Shown here one piece after another: positions 35,319 to 44,716 of a stretch of 64,000 nucleotides of DNA. This DNA is from Allopseudospirillum japonicum (GTDB lineage: Bacteria; Pseudomonadota; Gammaproteobacteria; Pseudomonadales; Halomonadaceae). The position numbers and the translations under genes were made by a program. Under the pieces are notes generated by a model. That model did not search any database. It saw only the letters and a list, made by a program, of their open reading frames with translations, and was not told where the DNA came from. The DNA lies in assembly GCF_900108915.1 (NCBI RefSeq), contig NZ_FNYH01000001.1, positions 186,001 to 250,000 on the forward strand, written 5' to 3'. The stretch's first letter is position 1, and each line of letters starts with the position of its first letter.

Positions 35319-35376
35319 GGGTGGTATCAGATTGATGGGGTGAAGGTGCCCCATCAACCATTAAATCCGTATACCC
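35124..35376 (+). repeat. 253-bp direct repeat, copy 2
   Basis: Second copy of the transposase 3' end plus right terminal repeat; near-identical to 33536-33788. It forms the true right end of the element, with AGTTTATT immediately outside. Confidence 0.92.
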
Positions 35377-35384
35377 AGTTTATT
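35377..35384. repeat. Right target-site duplication AGTTTATT
   Basis: Exact copy of 31951-31958, directly after the terminal CCC of the right inverted repeat. Confidence 0.9.
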
Positions 35385-35503
35385 TCACTAATACCTATAC
35401 ATTTTATTTTTTCTTCAAAATAGTACTTTTGGGTGATCCTTTTGCTAGGCAACTTGGCTAAAGTAGCGTCTTTTACTGACAAGCTTAGTCTTTGGAGTCA
35501 AGT

Positions 35504-37478
35504 ATGCGTTTTCGCTCTCTTTCCAGCCGCATTAGCTTTTATCTCACTTTACTGATTAGTTTGACCTTGCTGATCAGTTTTTTAAGCATACGTTTTATTT
35601 CTCACCAGACTCAAGCCAAGGTTACAGAGCAAGTATCCCAAATGAAGCGCCAAGACACCTTACGTCACTTACAAGCAAGTGCACAAAGTCTTGCTCATGC
35701 GATCAAGGGAGAATTGGAAATTCCCTTACAAAGCATGCGTACTTTGGCGCAAATGTTTGCTGCTAGTTTAGATGTTGAAAACCAACAAAATCCTGTATTT
35801 GATCGCCTGATTATTCCTAAAGTACAAATCGCCATATTAAAACAATATCCAGAATGGGAATTTGTTTATTCACAGTGGAAACCAGAAGGTGCTGTCGGCC
35901 AGGATCACGCATGGCGTGGTTTAGTAAATCATACAGAAAGTGGCCGTTTTTTACCGGTTGCTGAACGCCATCAAGGTACTTATCGTTCACGTGCCACTTA
36001 TAATTTCACTGATGATGCTAAATATTATCAGTGCTCTGTTACCACAGGGAAAGACTGTGTCACTGACCCTTTACAATATAAGATCCGTGGTCAAATGGCT
36101 TTAATGACGGAAGTCACCACCCCCATTATTAGTCAGCAAGGGATTGCTGGGATGGTCGGCGCAAGTATCCCAACACAATTTATTCAAGAGAAGGCCCAAG
36201 CTTTTAATCAGAAATTTTTCCAAGGTCAAGCTTATGTCAGTATTCTTAGCCAAAATAAACATTTAGTTGCTAGTACTTTATTTCCACAAGCCCTAGGTGC
36301 AGTGTTAGAAGAAGCCAAAGTCTCCAATGATTATGTACAAAAACTAGCTATTTTTTATCAACAAGCACAGAAATCTCAGCAAGCTGCCTATCTTTATCAA
36401 GACCAAGAATTAATTAGCGTCCTCGTACCCTTATATTTAGGTAATATGAGTACGCCTTGGTATATTGTCACTAGTTTACCCTTAGAAATTGCCTTTGCTG
36501 AAGCACAAAACTTAGAGCAAACCCTCGTTGATTTTGCACAAAGTTTAGATATTAAAATGTTTTTTATAGGGGTTTTTTGTTTAGCTATAAGCTTAGTTAT
36601 AAGCTTTATCCTAGTACCTGCAAGTACACGCCCGTTAAAATCCTTAGTCACATCTTTAGATTGTCTAGCTCAAGGTCAAGGGGATTTAACTCAACGCTTA
36701 CCCGTGAATTCACAGGATGAAGTAGGCCAAGTCACCCAAAGTTTAAATCAATTTTTAGCTAGTTTACACACTTTAGTTAAAACAAGTGTACTTCAAGGAC
36801 AAGCTTTAATTCAAGCCACTCAAGAAGCGCAAGATTTACTCACAAAAAACCACCATGCCTTACTTAGTCAATAATCAAAATGCTTTAGATCAAAGCGCCG
36901 CAGCAGTAGAGCAAATGGCCACTAGTGCAAGTCAAGTAGCAGAAAATGCTAGTCTCTCGTTAACGGCGATTAAAGAAACCTCGCAACGTATCAACCAAGG
37001 TTATCAACTAACATGCCAACATCGTCATAATGCAGCTAGTGCAGGTCAACATATGCTGGCTTCTTATGAAAAGATACAGGATTTACAAGCTGCTAATACC
37101 AAAATTTCCGATATTTTAGCCAGCATCAATGCGATTGCAGATCAAACGAGCTTATTAGCATTAAATGCCGCGATTGAATCCGCAAGAGCGGGTGAAGCTG
37201 GGCGTGGTTTTGCTGTCGTAGCCGATGAGGTACGTAAGCTAGCCGCTGATTCTGACCATAGTGCCAAAGAAATTACTCAGTTAGCTGAAGATACCTATCA
37301 GCAATCCAGTGCGGGCGTGACTGAAGTGGAAGCAGTGACCCAAGGGATTAGCCAATTACTCACTGGGATAACCCAAACTCACCACGTAGTTGCCCAAGCA
37401 CAACAGGCCTTGCAGCAACAGACTCAATCAATTCATCAACTTGCTAGTATGTTACATCGCGTAACTAGGCTATCATAA
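35504..37478 (+). pseudogene. Methyl-accepting chemotaxis protein 1, broken by a single-base frameshift
   Basis: The N-terminal frame (35504-36874) has a transmembrane start, a Cache-like periplasmic domain (about 60-320, with FVYSQWKPEG, GRFLPVAERH and TTGKDC), a second membrane helix and HAMP (TRPLKSLVTSLDCLAQGQGDLTQRL). The signalling tip lies in the next frame, ending at 37478 ([37 protein letters not shown]). Removing one base at about 36872 joins them as ...[22 protein letters not shown] lies 6 bases before ATG 35504. It is a paralogue of the next gene. Confidence 0.9.
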
Positions 37479-37509
37479 GATAATAGCAGACCAATTTTTT
37501 CCTATATTT

Positions 37510-37536
37510 GGCCCACCTTTGTGGGTCTTTTTTTTG
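37510..37536 (+). terminator. Intrinsic terminator after chemoreceptor 1
   Basis: GGCCCAC (37510-37516) pairs with GTGGGTC (37521-37527), with one G-T pair and a 4-base loop. Nine T follow. Confidence 0.85.
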
Positions 37537-37711
37537 ATAAACATCAATTTTACTTACAGTATTTACACAGAAAGCCCTTTTGGTACTTTCGGGTGATCTA
37601 TTTTTTTGTTGGATCTATTAGAGTAGGCCCCGCTTTCGGTCCACATATATATGCAATTGCACACTCGGCAATTAAAAGTATATGTAACCTACATAAATAA
37701 AGGGGCTTCCC

Positions 37712-39820
37712 ATGCGTGCTAATAGTTTGGATGTCAAATTCAGTCTCGGCCTTGCAGCTATTCTTGCCTGTATTCTTGCGGGGGTCTTGCTCGGAGTACG
37801 TCAAGACATCGAAAAAACAAAAGATTCTATTTATACGCATGTCTCACAAATGACCCGTGAAGACCTCAAAAAAATCCTTGTTGCCAATGCCATTCAAATT
37901 GGTTCTAGCATTAAAGCCGAACTAGAAGTTGCTTTAGATACAGTACGCACACTGAGTTATTTATTTGGTGCCAGTGTGGAAGTCTCTGAATATCGTGATC
38001 CTGTATTTAATCGTACCGTGATTCCTAAAACCCAAATTGAGATTTTAAAAAAGTTTCCTCACTGGACCTATGTCTATTCTCAATGGGCACCAGATGCAGC
38101 CATTGGTTGGGATGCCAATTGGCGTGGCCTTAGTAACCATGATGCACAAGGTCGTTTTTTGCCTGTGGCAGAAAGAACCGCTAATGGCTATCAATCACGT
38201 ACAGATCATTTAGCAACGCTGGAATCCCCTTGGTATACCTGCCCAGTAACCACAGGTAAGGATTGCCTCACAGATCCTTTACGTTATGAGGTGGCTGGTA
38301 AAAAACAATTAATGACAAAAATCACCTCGCCTATTTATGCTAAATAAAAAGTCATCGGTATGGTCGGCGCAAGTGTGGCAACAGATTTTATTCAAGGATT
38401 AGTCCAAAAACTCAACCAGAACACTTTTAATAATCAAGCCGTCATTAGTGTGATTAGCCAACACCAACATTTAGTTGCCAGCACTTTATATCAAGAATAT
38501 TTGGGTGAGAATTTAACTTCTGCCAATATACCTGCAAAATATGCACAGGATTTAATCCAAGTTCATCAATTAGGCGTTCAACAGCAAGCACCCACGCCTT
38601 CTAATGACAAAACATATTTTGAATTGGTGACCCCAATTCAATTTGGTAATATGCAGGAGGCTTGGTATGTCGTTGTACAACTCGATAAAACCATCGCTTT
38701 TTCCAAAGTGAATGCTTTAGAAGCCATGCTCAATCAAAAAACACAAGATTTAAATACGAATGTCTTGTTGAGCGGCTTCATCGGTTTATTGATAGCGAGC
38801 ATCCTGATTGTTATTTTAGTACGTTATTTAACACGGCCTTTACATAGTATGGTACATGCTTTACGCGATTTAGCTCAAGGGGATGGCGATTTAACCCAAC
38901 GTTTGCCGATTCAAAGCCAAGATGAAATTGGTCATGCTATTCGCTGGTTAAATACTTTTATTGCAGGGCTACAAGAAAGCACTCAGCATACTATCGATAC
39001 TTGTGATCAAGTGGATGACAAAATACAAACAACCCACAGCCATATCCAAGAAAGCCACCGTGCTTTAGAAGAAAACCAAATGACACTCAACCAAAGTGTT
39101 GCTGCGGTTGAGGAATTAGCCGCAAGCGCGAACCAAGTGGCGCAGAATGCCCAAGATTCTATGCGAAGTGCGCAAGAAGTTGCCACCTTGGTCAGTAAAA
39201 GTGCTGCTGTGATTCACGCTAATGTCGAAGGTGCAGTACAAGCCAGTCAACTCATGCAAAAGGCCAGCGCACGCATTCAAGGGTTAAGTCAGGCGAATCA
39301 ACGTGTTGGCGATATTTTAGCGGATATTAATGCAATTGCAGATCAAACCAATTTACTGACCTTAAATGCTGCCATTGAATCTGCACGCGCAGGTGAAGCC
39401 GGCCGAGGCTTTGCCGTCGTAGCGGATGAAGTACGCACACTGGCTCAAAGATCACAAAGTTCAGTGGAAGATATTGCCAATACCTTGAACGAGTTTCGCG
39501 ATATTGTCGAAGATGTTTTGGGCATGATGGAAACGACGCTAGCGGGTGCACAACAAGGTAAAGAGGCGAGCGAAGATGCCTACCAAACAATGCGAGAGAC
39601 GCAAAAACGTATGGAATCCATTGTTGAATATAACACGCAAACAGCCAGCGCGGCGGAACAACAAAGCGCAGTCACACAAGAAGTGAGTCAGCATATTGCC
39701 CAAGTACACACTCACCTAGAATATACGCACCATTTAAGTGCGCAAGCCCAAGCCAGCAACCAGTCTCTTATTCACTTAAATCAGCAATTACAAAATATTG
39801 TGGCACGCTTCAAGGTGTAA
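37712..39820 (+). pseudogene. Methyl-accepting chemotaxis protein 2, interrupted by an in-frame TAA
   Basis: From ATG 37712 (AAAGGGG 6 bases upstream) the frame encodes a membrane helix and a Cache-like domain similar to chemoreceptor 1 (YVYSQWAPDA, GRFLPVAERT, TTGKDCLTDPLRYEV). TAA at 38345-38347 stops it. The same frame continues from AAA to 39820 with [16 protein letters not shown], a membrane helix, HAMP ([25 protein letters not shown]) and a complete signalling domain ([37 protein letters not shown]). The paralogue has Gln at or next to this place, so CAA to TAA is the simplest change. Internal ATG 38360 could start a fragment. Confidence 0.9.
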
Positions 39821-39881
39821 TTTTGTATCTTGGCGCCTAAATTTGCCAAAAATATAATCAACTGATTTTTAAGGAATAAAA

Positions 39882-41059
39882 ATGAATGTTCCGCTAGAAG
39901 CGCATTGCTTAATTAATGAATTCAGCCGAGAGTACTGCTTTTGTGTGGTCCTTGATCATCAAGTTGTGCAATTAAGCCAAGCCATGATTAACGCACTTGG
40001 CCCAGAATATGCTAACTTACAAACCTGTTCAGGGCTGCAAAATATTGTGCAAGTGACTCGGCCGCTTCTTCAGCAAGCAAGACTTCAAGATGAGCTGATT
40101 CCTTTTCAACATACTTTTTTTGTTAACAGCCTTGCTTTCGCCAGCACAGGGATCCAGCGCTTACCAACAAGCGTGTGTATTTATTTTGTCTACTTTGTGC
40201 CTGTGCTCAATTCTATGCCATTACCACAAAAACACTTAAACAGCCAAGATCGTCATATTTTACAAAAGCGCTTATACGAGATTTCTATCTTACAAGCCTT
40301 AGATGAACTGCAAGCTGCACAATTTCAAGGCTTGGAACTCCATTTCCAACCACGTCTTGATTCAGTAACGCATGAATTTCACAGTCTTGAGTTATTAATT
40401 CGCTGGAAAAATAAGGAATTTGGTTTTATTCCTCCGATGGATTTTATTCCTATTGCGGAACGCTCAGGACATATCCATCTTCTTGGACGCTGGATTTTAG
40501 ACCAAGTGATTAATCTACAGACCAGTCTAGTTCAGCAAGGTTTTTTATTCGTACTTCTTTTAATATTTCAGCTCTGCAACTTAATCAAGCTTTTGTAGAT
40601 GAGATCATTGACAAGGTGAAAGCTTCTAGCTTAGAACCTTTTTTATTTGAAGTCGAACTAACAGAAACTGCCCTTTTAGAAGATCAAAAAACCAGCCGCC
40701 AATTAATTTATACCTTGCGGCGTGCTGGTCTTAAAGTCGCGCTTGATGACTTTGGTACTGGCTACTCTTCCATTCTTTATTTAACTAAAATTAAATTTGA
40801 TTATGTCAAACTAGACCGTTCTTTGCTTTTAATGGTGGATCAAGAGTCTAGTAAATTCTCTATGCTCAAAGCGATTGTGAATATGATACGCGCTGTGAAC
40901 GATAAAATTGTTGTCGAAGGTATTGAAAACTTAGATCATCATCATATTGCTAAATTCTTAGAAGCCGATGAATTGCAAGGATATTATTATGCAAAACCAC
41001 AACCTCTAGAAAATTTAGTAAAATTTATTAATTGTCAAAAAGTCTTACTTTTTAACTAG
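39882..41059 (+). pseudogene. EAL-domain phosphodiesterase, broken by a frameshift
   Basis: Frame one (39882-40598) has an unassigned N-terminal region of ~135 residues and the first part of an EAL domain (LELHFQPRLDS...LELLIRWKN...FIPIAERSGHIHLLGRWIL). Frame two (to 41059) has the rest (FEVELTETALL, ALDDFGTGYSSILYL, FDYVKLDRS, VVEGIEN, QGYYYAKPQP). One T missing from the six-T run at 40541-40546 would restore GFFIRTSFNISALQL. The signature reads ELL in place of EAL, but the catalytic Glu, DDFGTGYS, Lys and Glu positions are kept. If whole, it would degrade cyclic di-GMP. Confidence 0.87.
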
Positions 41060-41074
41060 TGGAATCTTGTTATT

Positions 41075-42811
41075 ATGGTCATTCGCATCAGCAAAATTCA
41101 TCCACCCACAGATGAACAGGATTTAACCAGCTTATTTTTACTCAAGTTATTTGGAGAATTTCCGCTGAAATTTGCGCCCGCTGTTAATGAGTACTTTGGT
41201 GTTGATCTCGTCAAAAATATTTTTAAAATTAGTCAAGACACAACTTGTTTAACAAACTTTCAGCAAACGCTAATACTTGATGCTCCACTAGAAAAACAAG
41301 ATTTATGTAAAATTCGCCAACATTTTTTAGAGTCTATTTTAGAAAATCCTCAACAGCTTATGTGGTTGGGCTTACATATTCAAATTTCTGAAGTCAATTT
41401 ATTAATTAGTTTATGTAAAACTAATCAGCAAATTGAAAAACTCATTGTAAATTTATCTATCGGCTTATATCGCAGTGGCAAGAGTGCTGAGATACGTCGT
41501 TTATTAGAATCTTTACCTACAGGATATATGTATCATACTCCACATATTTGTTTAGTCATTGCGAGAAATTTAATCACGTTAGGTGCACCACATGAAAGCA
41601 TTCTCTATTTAGATCTAGCTCATACCCTACTGGCAAAACAAGGGGAGAATCCAGATCATAATATTGATTTACAAATTTGCTTAAGCCTAGCCAACCGTAT
41701 GTGCCATAACCGGTTTGAAGCCCATACGCGCGTTACTCCCTTAGTGCGTAACAAAATATTCACTGAAGCACATCCCAGCTATCCAGATTATCTCCTTTTA
41801 ATAAGCCATGAAAAAATGTTGATAGGGCAGTTTTCTTATGCTGCCAACCAATATTATCTTTGTTACTTAGAATCTATCAAAAGTCAGCATTGGCTCATTG
41901 CTACCTATGCCAATATGTTTAGTATTTTGAGTTATGCTGTATTAGATGATTATCCAACCGCTGCTTCTATGTATGCGCGTGCACAGCAAAATCATCTTAT
42001 TAATCCTAAACTAAAAACCATGATCAAATTAACTTGGGGGGTTGCCAATCTTTGGCGTCCTGATTGCCACGAGGGAGTTCACCTAGTACAAGAAGCTTTA
42101 AATAAAATAGATACGGAGACAGACCAGTCTAGACATCACTTATTTTTTATGTACGCACAGTTCTATATGTATGCCTGCCAAGGTGATTTAGAAAACTTCC
42201 AAAAACAAGAAGCCTTATTATATGAAAAGCTAAAAGTGCTAGACTTTAAACAAGGCTGGATGCAGCCAAGTTTTTTGCCACCCTATTATCGTTTAATGCA
42301 AATCACAGGCAACTTACACTTAGATTCACCCTTGTTCAAGCACTTTGCCGAGACAAGCATTCCTTTAAAATTTATTCAGGACTGTGAGGATTTTTGGTAT
42401 AGCCAGTTAATTAAATTCTATGCAGGACGCCTCTCAATCAAAGCACTCAAAAAATCTTATTACCAAGTCAAATCGAGTCCTTGTTTGCAAGAATATTTTT
42501 TATTACAAAAACAGTTTGATCAACAATTAACTGATGCTACCCAGACAGGGAGTAAAAGAAAAATGAAGCCAGTATCACAAGAGGCTGTACAAAAAATCCG
42601 TATCGATGCTCATCAGCTGAACAAAGATTTCAATCTATCTGCACGTGAAGTCGAAGTATTTACTTATCTGCTCACATCTAGAACTTATGAAGAAATTGCG
42701 AAAGAACTTAATATTAGCGTGAACACTGTCAAAACGCACGCCTCCAATATTTATACAAAAACTAATACTCGTGGTCGTTTACGGTTAATTTCACTCATCC
42801 AAACACACTAG
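41075..42811 (+). CDS. LuxR-type regulator with TPR-like sensor region
   Basis: The 578-residue protein ends in a LuxR helix-turn-helix (about 510-575: FNLSAREVEVFTYLLTSRTYEEIAKELNISVNTVKTHASNIYTKT). The ~480 residues before it look like tandem helical TPR-type repeats, as in the C-terminal part of MalT-like proteins, but there is no N-terminal P-loop ATPase. No receiver domain is present. It follows the broken EAL gene by 15 bases and probably shares its transcript. It converges with the histidine kinase gene with a 2-base gap. Target genes unknown. Confidence 0.85.
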   Translation: MVIRISKIHPPTDEQDLTSLFLLKLFGEFPLKFAPAVNEYFGVDLVKNIFKISQDTTCLTNFQQTLILDAPLEKQDLCKIRQHFLESILENPQQLMWLGLHIQISEVNLLISLCKTNQQIEKLIVNLSIGLYRSGKSAEIRRLLESLPTGYMYHTPHICLVIARNLITLGAPHESILYLDLAHTLLAKQGENPDHNIDLQICLSLANRMCHNRFEAHTRVTPLVRNKIFTEAHPSYPDYLLLISHEKMLIGQFSYAANQYYLCYLESIKSQHWLIATYANMFSILSYAVLDDYPTAASMYARAQQNHLINPKLKTMIKLTWGVANLWRPDCHEGVHLVQEALNKIDTETDQSRHHLFFMYAQFYMYACQGDLENFQKQEALLYEKLKVLDFKQGWMQPSFLPPYYRLMQITGNLHLDSPLFKHFAETSIPLKFIQDCEDFWYSQLIKFYAGRLSIKALKKSYYQVKSSPCLQEYFLLQKQFDQQLTDATQTGSKRKMKPVSQEAVQKIRIDAHQLNKDFNLSAREVEVFTYLLTSRTYEEIAKELNISVNTVKTHASNIYTKTNTRGRLRLISLIQTH

Positions 42812-42813
42812 TG

Positions 42814-44706
42814 CTATTTAGGACATTTTAAGGCTAGGGTAAAATTAAAGCGGCTGCCATGGCCCAGTTCCGAGTCTACTTTAATTTCACCGCCCATCGC
42901 ACGTACTAAACCCTGTGCAATTGCCAACCCTAGCCCAGTTCCGCCATGTTTACGACTACAAGATGCATCCCCTTGTTGAAAGAGCTCAAAAATATCTCTT
43001 TGTTGCGATTGGCTAATTCCTGAACCTGTGTCAGACACTTGGAAAAATAAGCTGACACTTTCCATACCTATATCTAATAAACGTATTTCTAAAACCACAT
43101 GCCCTTTTTCAGTAAATTTAATTGCGTTATCAATTAAATTAATTAGAATCTGTCGTAACCTTGCGCTATCACCCAAGACCATCTCTGGTAATTGAGGGTC
43201 CAGAATCATACTCAGCTCTATTCTTTTCTGCTGCGCTTTAATATTAAATAATGAGTGAATTTCCTTGGTCATTTCAGGTAAATGTATAGGGTGATTGAGC
43301 AAACGCATACGCCCTGCATCCAAACGAGACATATCTAATAAATCACTGAGTAAAGTCAGTAATTGGCTGGCTGCTTGTTCTCCTGTATGTAAGAGTTGCT
43401 TTTGTTCATCTGTCAGCGGATCAGTTTCTTGTAATAAAGCTATAATACCTAGAATTGCATGCATAGGCGTGCGAATTTCATGGCTCATAGTTGCAAGAAA
43501 CTCTGATTTACTACGACTTGCTTGTTCTGCTTGCAAACGTGATTTTTCTAGCTCATGGAACTGGTTACGCGCATGTAAGTTATGCTGCTCTATATGTTGC
43601 ACCATAGTATTAAATGCACGTGCTAAACGCCCTATTTCATCTTTGCGATGTGTATTCACTTGTACATCAACTAGTTGCCCTTGGGTAATTTGCTCAGTAG
43701 CTTGTACTAATGCATGAATTGCAGCACTTAAACGCTGTGCAACTAGCCAACCTAGTGGTAAACATAAACCTAATAGCATTAAAACAAAAGCGACTAACAA
43801 AGCAGCAAATCTATGAATCGGTGCTAGTACTTGTGCCATAGGGCGCTCAGTTAATAAGCATAATTCTAAATTAGGCAACCATTGATAGGCTCCCAAACTC
43901 ATTTGGGCTTGATGATTAACATAACTAGCAATACCGCTTTTTTGTTGTAAGCACTGATGCACAGCTTCACTGTGTGTTGATTCTTGTAATAAGCTAGGTG
44001 CTGCAGCCAAGTTCTGAGTTACAATCAAATTATAACGATTAACCAAGTAAGTTTTTGTATGTGGTGTATTTGGATTCTCTGTCAGATTATTTAAGTAATT
44101 TAAATCAATTCGCCCTGAGATCACACCTAATACTTGATTTTCTTTTCGTACATGATAAAGGGGCGTACTGTAGGTCATAGCCGCTTCACCCAAGGTTAAA
44201 GAATGATAAATATTTTGCCGATAACGCCCTTTTAATCCTTCAGTAAAATAAGGTCGATTTTGTTTGAGCTTGCTTTGTTGACGCTTGTCACTAGAAATTA
44301 ATATTTCCCCTTGAGTATTCATGGCAAACACTTCAAAGAAACCATTTCCCTGATAATGCTCCACCCTTTGAATAAAATCTTGACTTAGAGCTTGGTAAGC
44401 TTGTAGCTCTTTTTGCTTCGCATAAACTTCAAAGTCTGTGCGAATACTTTTCGAAAGTGCTATATGCTCTAAGATTTGCTGTAGATGTCCATCCCACTCT
44501 TGTAATAATTGATTTTTACTATGATTAAGTGCTCTTAAATAATCTTTTTGCTGATCCAATAAAGCCTCTTTTCCCAATAAGTAGACGACACCACTTAAAG
44601 TTAAGAGCGGCAAGATACTAATAAGTAAAAACCAAGTAATAAGATAATTACGAAAACTAGGTTGAGGCCAGCATTTCCTAAAAAACCAAGCAGTTAGATT
44701 TATCAT
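42814..44706 (-). CDS. Sensor histidine kinase with Cache-type periplasmic domain and HAMP
   Basis: The 630-residue inner-membrane kinase has in order a membrane helix (YLITWFLLISILPLLTLSGVVYLL), a Cache-like periplasmic domain, a second helix near residue 300, HAMP, HisKA with phospho-His in FLATMSHEIRTPMH, and HATPase (NLIDNAIKFTEKGH, VSDTGSGIS, GGTGLGLAIAQGLV). There is no receiver domain and no response regulator gene nearby. ATG 44706, with AAGGG 7 bases upstream, is preferred to a TTG at 44724. The gene starts 10 bases after the NMT1-like binding protein, so the two are one operon. Confidence 0.92.
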   Translation of the reverse strand: MINLTAWFFRKCWPQPSFRNYLITWFLLISILPLLTLSGVVYLLGKEALLDQQKDYLRALNHSKNQLLQEWDGHLQQILEHIALSKSIRTDFEVYAKQKELQAYQALSQDFIQRVEHYQGNGFFEVFAMNTQGEILISSDKRQQSKLKQNRPYFTEGLKGRYRQNIYHSLTLGEAAMTYSTPLYHVRKENQVLGVISGRIDLNYLNNLTENPNTPHTKTYLVNRYNLIVTQNLAAAPSLLQESTHSEAVHQCLQQKSGIASYVNHQAQMSLGAYQWLPNLELCLLTERPMAQVLAPIHRFAALLVAFVLMLLGLCLPLGWLVAQRLSAAIHALVQATEQITQGQLVDVQVNTHRKDEIGRLARAFNTMVQHIEQHNLHARNQFHELEKSRLQAEQASRSKSEFLATMSHEIRTPMHAILGIIALLQETDPLTDEQKQLLHTGEQAASQLLTLLSDLLDMSRLDAGRMRLLNHPIHLPEMTKEIHSLFNIKAQQKRIELSMILDPQLPEMVLGDSARLRQILINLIDNAIKFTEKGHVVLEIRLLDIGMESVSLFFQVSDTGSGISQSQQRDIFELFQQGDASCSRKHGGTGLGLAIAQGLVRAMGGEIKVDSELGHGSRFNFTLALKCPK

Positions 44707-44716
44707 GAAGCTGCCC

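Larger units (their letters stand above)
31959..35376. mobile_element. ISL3-family (ISPpu12-like) element with metal-resistance cargo, rearranged, with target duplication
   Basis: The unit is 3418 bp. Its 24-base terminal inverted repeats (31959-31982 and, inverted, 35353-35376) match at 21 of 24 positions and begin GGGTA. The exact flanking 8-mer AGTTTATT shows that the whole unit inserted at once or that an element here kept both outer ends. Contents in order: cadR (leftward), cation transporter, 5' lspA remnant fused to a transposase tail, an internal copy of the right end, a cytochrome c, a DUF4236 remnant, and a 5'-truncated frameshifted transposase. ISPpu12, as I recall, carries the same merR-like, CDF-like, lspA and tnpA set in about 3.4 kb. 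No intact transposase is present, so it is probably immobile on its own. Confidence 0.92.
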
